Counted from the first letter of the stretch, positions 27,314-36,090 are shown. The stretch is DNA of 64,000 nt from Ornithinimicrobium pekingense DSM 21552 (GCF_000421185.1 NZ_ATWJ01000010.1:124001-188000); one strand, 5' to 3'. Made by a program: numbers and translations. Notes: a model not told the origin generated them from the letters alone.

Positions 27314-27657
27314 CCGTCCTCCTCCCGGGTCTCCTCGCGGCCGCCCGACCGCGCGTCACGCACCAGCTGGCGAGCACCGAGCAACGCCGACGCCAGTCCG
27401 AGCCCCCCGACGACGGCACCGACGAAGAAGCCCCAGTAGAGGGGACCCATCCGCACGGACGGGTCCTCCGCCCCGATCGTGCTGCCGATGAGGATCCCGA
27501 AGAACGGAGCCAGCATCGCCACGATGATCCCGCCGGCCACCGGCCAGAACCCGCGTGGCGTGGGGACCAGACGCACGGGCCTGCCCGGGGGCGCCGGGGT
27601 GTCGTCGTAGACGAGCTCCTGGCCGTCCCTCTCGGTCGTGGGGTCGGTACTGGTCAT
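27310..27657 (-). CDS. Two-helix membrane protein of the NOR operon
   Basis: A 115-residue protein. A polar N-terminal 40 residues precede two transmembrane segments (GFWPVAGGIIVAMLAPFFGIL and LYWGFFVGAVVGGLGLASALL), then a charged tail. Not recognised. ATGA overlaps with SPFH upstream and with the next membrane protein downstream indicate tight co-translation. Confidence 0.68.
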   Translation of the reverse strand: MTSTDPTTERDGQELVYDDTPAPPGRPVRLVPTPRGFWPVAGGIIVAMLAPFFGILIGSTIGAEDPSVRMGPLYWGFFVGAVVGGLGLASALLGARQLVRDARSGGREETREEDG

Positions 27658-28517
27658 CGCGGGTGCCCTTCTGCGCGGTCGTCGACGACGGACATGCCGT
27701 TCCTGGCGGACGGGACGGTGGAGGTCGGGTGCTCCGCGGTGCTGCCGGCACCGGCGGAGAACCGGTCCAGGGCACCCATCAGCGGGCCGATGATGTCCAT
27801 CGGCAGCGGGAAGACCACCGTGGAGTTCTGGTCGGCGCCCAGCTCGAGCAGGGTCTGCAGATAGCGCAGCTGCAACGCCGCGGGTGCCTCGCTGAGCGTC
27901 CTCGCCGCGTCGCGCAGCTCCTCGGAGGCCTCGAGCTCGCCATGGGCGCTGATCACCTTGGCCCGGCGCTCGCGCTCGGCCTCTGCCTGACGGGCCATCG
28001 CCCGCTGCATCATCTCCGGGATCTCCACGTCCTTGATCTCCACCACGTCGACGTCGACGCCCCACGGCACCGCCTGCTGGGCGATCGACCGGTAGAGGTC
28101 CTCGTTGAGGTCGGCGCGGTGAGCCAGGAGGGTGTCCAGGTCCGCGCGCCCGACCACCGAGCGAAGGGTGGTCTGGGCGAACTGTGAGGTGGCCACGGCG
28201 TGGTTCTCGACCGCCATGACCGATCGCACGGGATCGCACACCTTGAACATCACGACCGCGTTGACGCGGGCCGTCACGTTGTCACGGGTGATGACCTCCT
28301 GCGGCGGGATGGTCAGGGTGACCACGCGCTGGTCGACCCGTACCGACCGGTCGAAGAACGGCAGCATCACGACCAGGCCGGGACCCAGGGCCCCCCGCAG
28401 GCGGCCCAGGCGGAAGACCACGAGACGTTCGTACTCGCGGACCACCTTCAGGGACGCGATGAGGAGGGTGACCAGCAGCGCGACGACGACGATGACGACG
28501 ACGACGGAGCTAGGCAT
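27654..28517 (-). CDS. Slipin/SPFH (stomatin-like) protein
   Basis: A 287-residue stomatin/prohibitin-family protein. One N-terminal transmembrane helix is followed by the SPFH core (VVREYERLVVFRLGRLRG, GPGLVVMLPFFDRSVRVDQR, QTTLRSVVGRADLD) and a coiled coil rich in Ala/Glu/Arg (MARQAEAERERRAKVI). Such proteins form membrane rafts or scaffolds around other membrane proteins. Its place in a nitric oxide reductase operon suggests it organises or protects that enzyme; this is inference. Confidence 0.87.
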   Translation of the reverse strand: MPSSVVVVIVVVALLVTLLIASLKVVREYERLVVFRLGRLRGALGPGLVVMLPFFDRSVRVDQRVVTLTIPPQEVITRDNVTARVNAVVMFKVCDPVRSVMAVENHAVATSQFAQTTLRSVVGRADLDTLLAHRADLNEDLYRSIAQQAVPWGVDVDVVEIKDVEIPEMMQRAMARQAEAERERRAKVISAHGELEASEELRDAARTLSEAPAALQLRYLQTLLELGADQNSTVVFPLPMDIIGPLMGALDRFSAGAGSTAEHPTSTVPSARNGMSVVDDRAEGHPR

Positions 28518-29226
28518 CCTCGCGCACCTCCCTCCGGTCGGAGGCGTAGCGGGTCCGACCCAGCTCGAGAGGGACGGGCGCGAGCGTCGGGCCCGGCCCG
28601 TCGTCGGCCCGGCGGTCGGAGCCGTAGGTCGTCCGCCGGCGCTGCAGGGTCTCCAGCGCGGCGGTGCGCTCCTCCAGGTTCTCGTCAAGCGACCTGAAGA
28701 GGACGCCCTCCGGGTCGACGGGGCTGCGACGCAGGTGGGACCACAACGGCAGACCTCCGAGGGCCACCAGCAGCCCGACACCCAGCAGGAGGAGCTGGCT
28801 GGTCCACTGCTCGACGGCGAGGATCGTCGCCACCGGGAAGAGCACGGCCAGGACCGCGACGGCGCAGGCGATGCCGCGGTGGAACCGCGCGGACTCCGAG
28901 GAGGGCCAGGAGTCGACGGCCCGCCCCAGCTCTCGGCCGTCGTCCGTGGTCGTGCAGCTGTCCTTGACGGGGCAGGCGTTGCAGACGCTGGGGCGGCCGC
29001 GGTAGCGCATGACCCGGTTCTCCGGGTCGAACGACTGCGGCCAGAGCCACTGGTCCTCGGGACACAGCCAGGCGTCATGGTCCTCGTGGTAGGTGAAGCC
29101 CGAGGTCTGGTGCTCCTCGTTGAAGGCGTGGGCGCGCCTGGCGAGCAGGTCGATCCCGTAGGCGACCAGCAGGAGGACGAGGGAGTACCCGCCCGCGAGC
29201 CAGCCGGAGAGCTCGATCGCGCTCAC
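28510..29226 (-). CDS. Cys-rich membrane protein next to nitric oxide reductase
   Basis: A 238-residue protein with one N-terminal helix, two more near residues 120-165, and a cytosolic Cys-containing segment between them: AWLCPEDQW, then VCNACPVKDSCTTTDDG near residues 80-98. The C-x2-C-x5-C cluster plus the earlier Cys could bind zinc or an Fe-S centre. This segment resembles the zinc-knuckle C-terminus of IS1182-type transposases but sits in a membrane protein. GTG start at 29226 overlaps the NOR stop by 4 bp. Function unknown; a redox partner or maturation factor for NOR is possible. Confidence 0.72.
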   Translation of the reverse strand: MSAIELSGWLAGGYSLVLLLVAYGIDLLARRAHAFNEEHQTSGFTYHEDHDAWLCPEDQWLWPQSFDPENRVMRYRGRPSVCNACPVKDSCTTTDDGRELGRAVDSWPSSESARFHRGIACAVAVLAVLFPVATILAVEQWTSQLLLLGVGLLVALGGLPLWSHLRRSPVDPEGVLFRSLDENLEERTAALETLQRRRTTYGSDRRADDGPGPTLAPVPLELGRTRYASDRREVREDA

Positions 29227-31661
29227 GACGGTGTCCCCTCCTCGTCCTCGCGGCGACGGTCGGAGGCATACCGGCTCGGTGGCAGCTGCGCCGTCTCCTC
29301 GCCGCCGGCCGGGGTGCCGACCGGCACCGCGGCCCGCCCCGTGCGGTCCTCGAGCGCCGAGGCGCTCTCGACGACGAAGAGGGTCTCCGGCTCCATGCTG
29401 GTGACCGTGGCCCGGACGCCGTACCGCACACCGAGCCAGGTGATCCAGATGAACGGCACGATGCCGCCGATGAGGAAGAGCACGTCGCCGGGCATCCGCA
29501 TCCACTCGATGACGAGGTTGCCGGGCTGGGTGAGGTAGGCGAGGGTCCGAGCCTCGTAGTAGCCCTGGTTCACCGAGGCCCACAGCTGCATCGTCCCCAG
29601 CGGGAGGAGGGTGGCGAACATCATCCAGGCCAGACCGATGTTCAGCGACCAGAACGAGAGCCGCGCCAGCCGGTCGGGCCACCTGTCCGGCGGGATGATG
29701 TACCGCAGCGCGAACATCGCCAGACCGACGGCCATCATGCCGTACACGCCCATCATGGCGCCGTGGGCATGGTTGGCGGTGAGGGCAGTGCCGATCTGGT
29801 AGTAGGAGACGATCGGCAGGTTGACCAGGAAGCCGAAGACACCCGCGCCGAGGAAGTTCCAGAAGCCGACGGCGACCAGGAACATGACGGCCCAGCGGTG
29901 CGGGAAGGGCGCGCTGGAGCGAGACTCCTGCCGGGCCCCCAGCTGGAGGAACGTCCAGGCCTCGATGGTCAGGAACGTCAGCGGGATGACCTCCAGGGCG
30001 GAGAAGACCGCGCCGAGGGCCATGTGCTCGACCGGGGTGCCCGAGAAGTAGAGGTGGTGCATGGTGCCGATGACTCCGCCGGCGGAGTAGAGGATGACGT
30101 CGAGGAAGATGATCTGGATGGCGATCTTGCGGCGCACCACGCCGAGCATGACGAACAGGTAGGCGACCATCACCGTGGTGAACAGCTCCAGGAAGTCCTC
30201 CACCCACAGGTGCACGACCCAGAAGCGCCAGAACTCGGCCACGGTCAGGTGAACGGTGTTCATCGCCAGCAGGCCCACGGCGTAGAAGGCCGGGATCGCC
30301 AGCGCGGCATAGGTGAACAGCCAGGGCATGTTGAACTTGGACTCGGTCCGCAGACGCGACCGGATCGCGCGCACGATGATGAGGAACCACAGGAACAACC
30401 CGATCACGAGAAGGATCTGGAAGAACCTGGGGAGGTCGAGGTACTCCCACTGCTGGGAGAAGAAGATCGACCCCTCGGCCCAGTCGGGACCGTAGATGCT
30501 GATGGCGGTGCCGCCGAACATCCCGGCCACGACGAGCGCCAGGGCGCCCAGCAGGCCGTAGGACAGATAGTGCTGTCCCTTGGGCTCCCGGCCCGAGATG
30601 ATCGGGGCGAGGAAGATCGCCGAGGCCAGGAAGGCGGCGGCCGTCCACAGCAGCGAGAGCTGCACGTGCCAGGTGCGCGCGAGGTTGAACGGGAAGATCT
30701 GGGCCAGGTCGAAGCCGAAGAAGCCCTCGAGCTCGACCCGGTAGTGCTCGACCGCTGCGCCCACCGTGGCCTGGATGAGGAACAGGACGGAGACCACCAG
30801 GAAGAACCAGGCCGTGGACTTCTGCGCAGGGGTGATCCCGACCTCCCCCGGTTGGAGGAACCTCAGGCTGGAGGTGTCGTTGCCCTTCCATCCCAGGTTC
30901 GAGCTCCACCGGCCGTAGATCCCGAACAGGATGCCCAGACCCGCCAGCAGCGCGACCAGGGAGATGCCTGACCAGACGAGGATGTCGGCGGTGGGGTGGT
31001 TGTCGACGCGGGGCTCGGGTGGCCAGTTGTTGGTGTAGGAGTAGTCCAGTCCTGGCCGTTCGGCCGCGCTCGCCCACGCGGTCCAGCTGAAGAAGGCGGT
31101 GAGGTCGTGGATGTCCTCGGGATCGGTGATCTTGTCGGCCACCAGCCCGTGCTTGGTCGTCGGCTCCCCGAAGAACTGCGCATAGTGGTCGGTGATGCTC
31201 TCGAAGGCGCTGACCTGCTCGGGGGTGAGCACGAGAGTGTCGCTGCTCTCGTCGTACCGGTTGGTGCGCTGCATCTCCACCGTGGCGGCCTGAGGGTCCT
31301 GCACACCGGCCTGCACGAGCTGCTCGTGGATGTGCACGCTGCTCAGCCGGAGGTACTCGGCCGTGTAGTCAGGGCCGAGGTAGGCACCGTGGCCGACGAT
31401 CGAGCCGTACTGCTGCAGCCCCCGGGTCAAGAAGATGTTCTGGCCATTGGTGATCTCCTCACCCGTGTAGACCACCTCGCCGGCCTCGCCGACCACCTGC
31501 TGGGGTTGCGGCATGGACGCGGTGTAGGTCCGGTAAGCCAGGACACCCATCACGAAGAAGCCGAAGATGAAGACGAGCGCGACGCCCTGGACCCAGCCTT
31601 TGGAGATGGCCAGCTCGTTGCGCCCGGGCTGCCGGGCTTCCCGATTGTCGATCATCACCAT
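29223..31661 (-). CDS. norZ: Quinol-dependent nitric oxide reductase, single subunit (qNOR)
   Basis: qNOR reduces 2 NO to N2O with quinol electrons and protects against, or respires, NO. The product (812 residues from the ATG at 31661) has one N-terminal helix (ALVFIFGFFVMGVLAYRTY), an extracytoplasmic domain (about residues 40-205) that in quinol-fed enzymes replaces NorC without a haem c motif, and about 13 further helices. Haem and FeB ligands lie in RTWHVQLSLLW, VVHLWVEDFLEL, GTMHHLYFSG and ANHAHGAMMGVYG. No CxxCH is present, supporting the quinol type. A GTG at 31694 with a weak GGTGGG site is an alternative start. Confidence 0.94.
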   Translation of the reverse strand: MVMIDNREARQPGRNELAISKGWVQGVALVFIFGFFVMGVLAYRTYTASMPQPQQVVGEAGEVVYTGEEITNGQNIFLTRGLQQYGSIVGHGAYLGPDYTAEYLRLSSVHIHEQLVQAGVQDPQAATVEMQRTNRYDESSDTLVLTPEQVSAFESITDHYAQFFGEPTTKHGLVADKITDPEDIHDLTAFFSWTAWASAAERPGLDYSYTNNWPPEPRVDNHPTADILVWSGISLVALLAGLGILFGIYGRWSSNLGWKGNDTSSLRFLQPGEVGITPAQKSTAWFFLVVSVLFLIQATVGAAVEHYRVELEGFFGFDLAQIFPFNLARTWHVQLSLLWTAAAFLASAIFLAPIISGREPKGQHYLSYGLLGALALVVAGMFGGTAISIYGPDWAEGSIFFSQQWEYLDLPRFFQILLVIGLFLWFLIIVRAIRSRLRTESKFNMPWLFTYAALAIPAFYAVGLLAMNTVHLTVAEFWRFWVVHLWVEDFLELFTTVMVAYLFVMLGVVRRKIAIQIIFLDVILYSAGGVIGTMHHLYFSGTPVEHMALGAVFSALEVIPLTFLTIEAWTFLQLGARQESRSSAPFPHRWAVMFLVAVGFWNFLGAGVFGFLVNLPIVSYYQIGTALTANHAHGAMMGVYGMMAVGLAMFALRYIIPPDRWPDRLARLSFWSLNIGLAWMMFATLLPLGTMQLWASVNQGYYEARTLAYLTQPGNLVIEWMRMPGDVLFLIGGIVPFIWITWLGVRYGVRATVTSMEPETLFVVESASALEDRTGRAAVPVGTPAGGEETAQLPPSRYASDRRREDEEGTPS

Positions 31662-31809
31662 GGTCTGAACCGCCCGTCCGAACGGCGGGACCACACCGTT
31701 CCCACCGGCCTCATGAGTTTGCTCTGACCTCAGGAACAGTAGCCCAGAATCCCGTGGCGGGGGGGTTCTTGTGAACTCTTTTACGCGTGGATCTGGAATT
31801 CTTTACCTT
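31662..31809 (-). promoter_or_regulatory. Upstream region of the NOR operon
   Basis: 148 bp between xdhC and qNOR, clearly AT-richer than its surroundings. It contains GTTC-N4-GAAC at 31765-31776, the 8-bp palindrome CTCATGAG at 31710-31717, and GC-rich dyads close to the start (31664-31690). On the coding strand TTCACA at about 31775 and GATTCT at about 31751 could be -35 and -10 elements. NO-responsive control is expected from the gene, but no known NsrR or NorR site is identifiable by eye. Confidence 0.4.
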
Positions 31810-32961
31810 TTACTGACCTTCGCCGCTCCCGTGCGCGCCGTGGATCGGGCCCTCGGTCTCCGACAGCGGCTCCCCGCCGCCACCCCAGCGCTCTGCGACG
31901 ATCTCGGCGGCGATGCTCACGGCCGTCTCCTCCGGGGTCCGCGCCCCCAGGTCGAGGCCGATCGGGCTGCGCAGCCGCGCCAGGTGGTCCTCGTCGAGCC
32001 CGGCCTCGCGCAGCCGGGCCAGGCGGTCCTCGTGGGTGCGGCGCGAGCCCATGGCCCCCACGTAGGCCAGGTCCGGCGCGCCCTCGCCGAGCAGGACCTC
32101 CAGGAGGGGGACGTCGAACTTGGGGTCGTGCGTCAGCACGCACGCCACGGTCCGTGCGTCGAGCCGGCCGGCGGCGATCTCCTGCTGGACGTAGCGGTGC
32201 GGCCAGCTCACCACCACCTCGTCGGCCTCCGGGAACCGGGAACGTGTCGCGAAGATCGGCCGGGCGTCGCAGACGGTGACGTGGTAGCCGAGGAAGGAGC
32301 CCACGCGGGCCACCGCGGCCGCGAAGTCGATGGCGCCGAAGACCAGCATCCGCGGCCGTGGGGCGTAGGAGGCGACGAACACCCGCAGCCCCTCCCCCCG
32401 CCGCTCGCCCTCCGGGCCGTACTCCAGGGTCGACGTGCGCCCCTGCGCGAGCATGCCGCGGGCGTCGTCGGAGACCGCGGCGTCGAGCCGGTCGGTGCCC
32501 AGGGTGCCGGAGGACGGCTCGCCCTCGGGGCGCAGCACCAGGTGGCGCCCCAGCAGGTCCGGGTCGGGATGGGCGACGACGGTCGCCACCGCGACGGGAC
32601 GGCCGGCCAGGATGTCGCCGGCCACCTCGCCGAGCTCGGGGAAGTCGTCCCGGGAGACCCGCTCGACGAAGACGTCGAGGATGCCACCGCAGGTCAGGCC
32701 CACCCCCATCGCGTCGTCGTCGGAGACGCCGTAGCGCTGCAGCACCGGCGCGCCGGAGCCGATGACCTGCTGCCCGAGCTCGTAGACCGCTCCTTCCACG
32801 CACCCGCCGGAGACCGACCCCACCGCCTCGCCGTCGACCCCGACGAGCATGGCGGCGCCGGGCTGCCGGGGCGCCGAGCGCCAGGTGCCGACGACGGTGC
32901 CCAGGGCGACCGTGTCTCCCGCCTCCCACCAGGCCAGCAGCCTGTCCAGCACGTCACGCAT
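31810..32961 (-). CDS. XdhC/CoxI-family molybdenum-hydroxylase maturation factor
   Basis: A 383-residue XdhC-family protein. The N-terminal XdhC domain contains GTWRSAPRQPGAAMLV and the SVSGGCVEGAVY motif. The C-terminal Rossmann domain contains RMLVFGAIDFAAAVARVGSFLGY and AYVGAMGSRRTHEDRLARL. Family members deliver or sulfurate the Mo cofactor for xanthine or CO dehydrogenase. It begins 8 bp inside coxE and belongs to the cox accessory genes, now separated from coxSLMG by the NOR operon. Confidence 0.9.
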   Translation of the reverse strand: MRDVLDRLLAWWEAGDTVALGTVVGTWRSAPRQPGAAMLVGVDGEAVGSVSGGCVEGAVYELGQQVIGSGAPVLQRYGVSDDDAMGVGLTCGGILDVFVERVSRDDFPELGEVAGDILAGRPVAVATVVAHPDPDLLGRHLVLRPEGEPSSGTLGTDRLDAAVSDDARGMLAQGRTSTLEYGPEGERRGEGLRVFVASYAPRPRMLVFGAIDFAAAVARVGSFLGYHVTVCDARPIFATRSRFPEADEVVVSWPHRYVQQEIAAGRLDARTVACVLTHDPKFDVPLLEVLLGEGAPDLAYVGAMGSRRTHEDRLARLREAGLDEDHLARLRSPIGLDLGARTPEETAVSIAAEIVAERWGGGGEPLSETEGPIHGAHGSGEGQ

Positions 32962-34135
32962 GTCTCAATATCCCATGCCGTTCGCGCGCCTCGGCGACGG
33001 TGTCGAGCACCTCCTGGAAGGTGGCTAGGGAGTGCCCCGCGACGAAGTCGTCGACGTAGGGCAGGCAGGCGACGATGCCCGCCTGCACCGGGGCGTAGCC
33101 CTCCTTGCCCCGGTGCGGGTTGACCCAGACGACCCGGTGCGCCAGGGCGCCGAGCCGGCGCATCTGCTCCCCGAGCAGCTCGGGCCGCTCCCGCTCCCAG
33201 CCGTCGCTGAAGACCACGATCACGGCGCCACGGGCCATGCCGCGGCGGCCCCACCGCCCGACGAAGGCCCCGACCGACTGCCCGAGCCGGGTGCCGCCGG
33301 ACCAGTCCGGCACCGCGTCCCCCGCGGCCAGCAGCGCCCGGTCGGCGTCGCGCTCGCGCAGCGCCCGGGTGACGTGCGTCAGCCGGGTGCCCACGGTGAA
33401 GACCTCGGTGGTGCGGGGCGCCGCCTGCACCATGCGGTGGGCCAGGCGCAGCAGCGAGTCGGCGTAGGCGCTCATCGAGCCGCTCACGTCCACCAGCAGC
33501 ACCACCCGCCTGGCCCGGGTCGCGCGGCGACGGAAGCGGATGCGCGACGGCTCGCCGAGGTTGCGCAGGTGCGTGCGCACGGTGGCCCGCCCGTCGACGG
33601 CGCCGCGGTGGCTGGGGGTGTGCCGCCGGGCCCGCCGCACCGGTGGGCGCGGGCGCAGGGTGGCGAACTGCCGGCGCACGGCGGCCCGCTCGGCCGGCGA
33701 CAGGGTCGCGACGTCCCGATGGCGCAGCACCTCCTCGGTCGAGGCCACCGCGGCGACCATCTGGTCGGACGGCTCACCCCGGCCTCCCGACGGGTCCGGC
33801 TCGTCCAGGGCGGCCTGCAGGGTGGAGGTGCGGGGCGGCTCCTGGCCGCTCACCGCGTGCATCGGGCGGCCGCCGAACCAGCCGGTGAACACCCGGTCGA
33901 ACGGCTCGACGTCCGCCGGGGAGGCGGTCAGGGTGCCCCGGCCCGCCCAGTAGACGTGCTCGCGGCTGTCCAGGCCGACCGCCGCGCACGCCGCCAGGAA
34001 GGTCCGCTCGCGGTCGGCCGTGACCGGCAGCCCCGCCGCGCGGCAGGCACGGGCGAACCCCCCGAGCGTCTGGCCGATCTCCCAGCCCTCGACCTCGGTG
34101 CCCTCCGCCCCGGCGCCCGTGCTCACGGCATACAT
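32954..34135 (-). CDS. coxE: CoxE-like VWA-domain protein
   Basis: A 393-residue protein with a C-terminal von Willebrand A domain. The MIDAS motif is LLVDVSGSMSAYAD (DxSxS near residue 219), with the later Asp in VIVVFSDGWERERPELL. CoxE works with the MoxR-type ATPase CoxD to insert Cu/S or mature the Mo-Cu site in CO dehydrogenases. The gene lies 1 bp after the ATPase gene, matching the usual coxD-coxE pairing. Confidence 0.9.
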   Translation of the reverse strand: MYAVSTGAGAEGTEVEGWEIGQTLGGFARACRAAGLPVTADRERTFLAACAAVGLDSREHVYWAGRGTLTASPADVEPFDRVFTGWFGGRPMHAVSGQEPPRTSTLQAALDEPDPSGGRGEPSDQMVAAVASTEEVLRHRDVATLSPAERAAVRRQFATLRPRPPVRRARRHTPSHRGAVDGRATVRTHLRNLGEPSRIRFRRRATRARRVVLLVDVSGSMSAYADSLLRLAHRMVQAAPRTTEVFTVGTRLTHVTRALRERDADRALLAAGDAVPDWSGGTRLGQSVGAFVGRWGRRGMARGAVIVVFSDGWERERPELLGEQMRRLGALAHRVVWVNPHRGKEGYAPVQAGIVACLPYVDDFVAGHSLATFQEVLDTVAEARERHGILRHA

Positions 34136-34136
34136 C

Positions 34137-35045
34137 TCAGCGTGTCAGCGTCCGCTCCAGGGCCATGCGCACCCGCTCGGCGTCCTCGCGGTACTTCACC
34201 GCGGCGCCGAGCGTGCGGGCCGCCGTCTCGGGGTCGAGCCGGCTGGCCCCGAGGGCGTGCAGGGCGCGCGCCCAGTCGAGCGTCTCGGCGACGCCGGGCG
34301 GCTTGACGAGGTCCTCGTCGGTGCGCAGCTGCTGCACCAGGGCGACGAGCTGCCCGGCCAGCGCCTCGTCCACCTGCGGCAGCCGGGTCCGCACGATCGC
34401 CAGCTCGCGCTCGAGACCCGGATGCTGGATCCAGTGGTAGAGGCAGCGCCGCTTGAGCGCGTCGTGCAGCTCGCGGGTGCGGTTGGAGGTGAGGACGACG
34501 TAGGGCGGGGTCTGGGCGCGCACCGTGCCCAGCTCGGGAATGGTCACCGTCCACGTGGAGAGCACCTCGAGCAGGAACGCCTCGAACTCGTCGTCGGCGC
34601 GGTCGACCTCGTCGACGAGCAGCACGCAGGGCGCCTCGCGCAGAGCCCGCAGGACGGGACGCGCCAGCAGGAAGCGCTCGTCGAACAGGTCCGCCTCCAG
34701 GTCCTGGCCGGTGACCGCGGGGAACGCCCCGGGGACGGCGGCCGCGGCCGTCTCGACGGCCCGCAGATGCAGGATCTGCCGCGGGAAGTCCCAGTCGTAG
34801 AGCGCCTGGCTGGCCTCGATCCCCTCGTAGCACTGCAGCCGCACGAGCGGAACCTCGAGAAGCTCGGCGAGCGCCTCGGCCAGCGCGGTCTTGCCGGTGC
34901 CCGGCTCACCCTCGAGCAGGAGCGGTCGCTGCAGCGAGTGCGCCAGCCACGCGACGGTCGACAGGCCGTCGTCGGCGAGGTAGCCGGTGCCGGCCAGCCC
35001 GGCGCGCAGGGACCCGGGATCGGCGAGGACGTCGGCGGCAGGCAT
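34137..35045 (-). CDS. coxD: MoxR/CoxD-type AAA+ ATPase
   Basis: A 302-residue AAA+ ATPase of the MoxR class. Walker A is LLLEGEPGTGKTALAEAL, Walker B APCVLLVDEVDRADDEF, sensor 1 VVLTSNRTRELHDALKRRC. MoxR proteins act as chaperones that, with VWA partners, assemble metal enzymes. Position directly upstream of coxE supports a CoxD-like role in maturing the cox-type enzyme encoded at 22811-26615. Confidence 0.9.
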   Translation of the reverse strand: MPAADVLADPGSLRAGLAGTGYLADDGLSTVAWLAHSLQRPLLLEGEPGTGKTALAEALAELLEVPLVRLQCYEGIEASQALYDWDFPRQILHLRAVETAAAAVPGAFPAVTGQDLEADLFDERFLLARPVLRALREAPCVLLVDEVDRADDEFEAFLLEVLSTWTVTIPELGTVRAQTPPYVVLTSNRTRELHDALKRRCLYHWIQHPGLERELAIVRTRLPQVDEALAGQLVALVQQLRTDEDLVKPPGVAETLDWARALHALGASRLDPETAARTLGAAVKYREDAERVRMALERTLTR

Positions 35046-35054
35046 GCCGCGAGT

Positions 35055-35654
35055 CTAGGGAACGTCCACGTCGGCGCCCGTGGCCAGGTCCCCGCACTCC
35101 ACCAGGTATGGCGCGGCGCGCCGCAGGTAGGCCCGCGCGCCCGCGTCGCCGCGTGCCTCGTCGAGGACGGCCTGCCAGTGGTCCCGGCCGAGCAGGACCG
35201 GGTGCCCGGGGCGGCCGTCGTAGGCCGCCCGGGCGAGGACGTCGGACCCGCCTGCGGCCGACGCCAGGACCCGGCCCACCACGCCCGGGCCGACGTCGGG
35301 CAGGTCCACGAGGTGCACCAGCACCCGGCCCGGGACGGTGCGGCCCCGCGTCACCAGCGCGGTGAGCCCGGCACGCAGGGACTCGCCCATGCCCTGCTCC
35401 CAGGTGCCGCACCGCGTCGCCGACACCCTCGGGTCGCCGAGGCCGTGCAGCAGCGCCTCCACGTCCTCGGCCACGGCGCCGGTCACGACCAGGACCTCGG
35501 GGCAGCCTCCGTCGAGCAGGTCGCGGACCGCGCGCAGCACCCACGGGCCGGATCCGGTGTCGACGAGGGCCTTGGGCCTGCCGTAGCGGCGTCCCGCGCC
35601 CGCGGCCAGCAGCAGGCCGGTCGTCGCGTGCGCTCCGTGGGCGGGAGGGGTCAT
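35055..35654 (-). CDS. mocA: MocA-like molybdenum cofactor cytidylyltransferase
   Basis: A 199-residue NTP-transferase. The nucleotide-binding start LLLAAGAGRRYGRPKAL is the MobA/MocA signature, followed by VLVHLVDLPDVGPGVV (metal Asp) and GRPGHPVLLGRDHW. MocA makes the cytosine-dinucleotide form of the Mo cofactor, which the CoxL-type subunit needs. The ATG at 35654 starts the conserved N-terminus. It is 9 bp upstream of coxD and heads the accessory run mocA-coxD-coxE-xdhC. Confidence 0.88.
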   Translation of the reverse strand: MTPPAHGAHATTGLLLAAGAGRRYGRPKALVDTGSGPWVLRAVRDLLDGGCPEVLVVTGAVAEDVEALLHGLGDPRVSATRCGTWEQGMGESLRAGLTALVTRGRTVPGRVLVHLVDLPDVGPGVVGRVLASAAGGSDVLARAAYDGRPGHPVLLGRDHWQAVLDEARGDAGARAYLRRAAPYLVECGDLATGADVDVP

Positions 35655-35672
35655 GCCGCCCAGTGTGCCGGG

Positions 35673-35678
35673 CACAAT
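35673..35678 (+). promoter_or_regulatory. -10 box of the PPOX-fold gene
   Basis: CACAAT lies 6 nt before the ATG at 35685, again suggesting a leaderless transcript. Confidence 0.35.
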
Positions 35679-35684
35679 GGCCTC

Positions 35685-36065
35685 ATGAGCATCCCGGTGG
35701 ACCTGGCGGCCCTCGGCGAGGCGCTCGCGCGCCACGACGTCGCCTACCTGCTGACCTCAGGCGACGGCCGGCCGCACGTCACCCAGGTGGTCCCCCGCCT
35801 GGTCGACGGCGCGCTGGTGCTGGCGGAGCCGGGGCGCACCGCCCGGCGGGTGGTGGGCCAGCACCCCGCGGTGTCGCTGCTGCTCCCGCCCCGGGACACC
35901 GGCGGCCACACGCTCATCGTGGACGGCGAGGGTGCGCTCGCTGACGACGGCGCGCTCCGGGTGACCCCGTCACACGCGGTGCTGCACCGGGCCTCCTTCG
36001 TGACGGGCACGGTCCCCGGCGGGCACGACAGCGGCTGCGGCAACGACTGTCGTCCCGTCGGCTGA
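35685..36065 (+). CDS. PPOX-class flavin-binding (pyridoxamine oxidase fold) protein
   Basis: A 126-residue split-barrel protein. The start resembles FMN/F420-dependent PPOX proteins: AYLLTSGDGRPHVTQVVPRLVDGALVLAEPG, in which the TQVVP strand and the following ARRVVGQHPAVSLLL helix shape the flavin pocket. The C-terminus HDSGCGNDC with three polar/Cys residues is unusual and could bind a metal. Substrate unknown. It is divergent from mocA. Confidence 0.75.
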   Translation: MSIPVDLAALGEALARHDVAYLLTSGDGRPHVTQVVPRLVDGALVLAEPGRTARRVVGQHPAVSLLLPPRDTGGHTLIVDGEGALADDGALRVTPSHAVLHRASFVTGTVPGGHDSGCGNDCRPVG

Positions 36066-36090
36066 CCGGGCCGCCCGCCCGGCCGTCTGC

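Noticed and set aside
28510-29226. Transposase remnant
   Set aside because: The Cys motif resembles a transposase zinc knuckle, but the protein has transmembrane helices and tight overlaps with NOR and SPFH genes.
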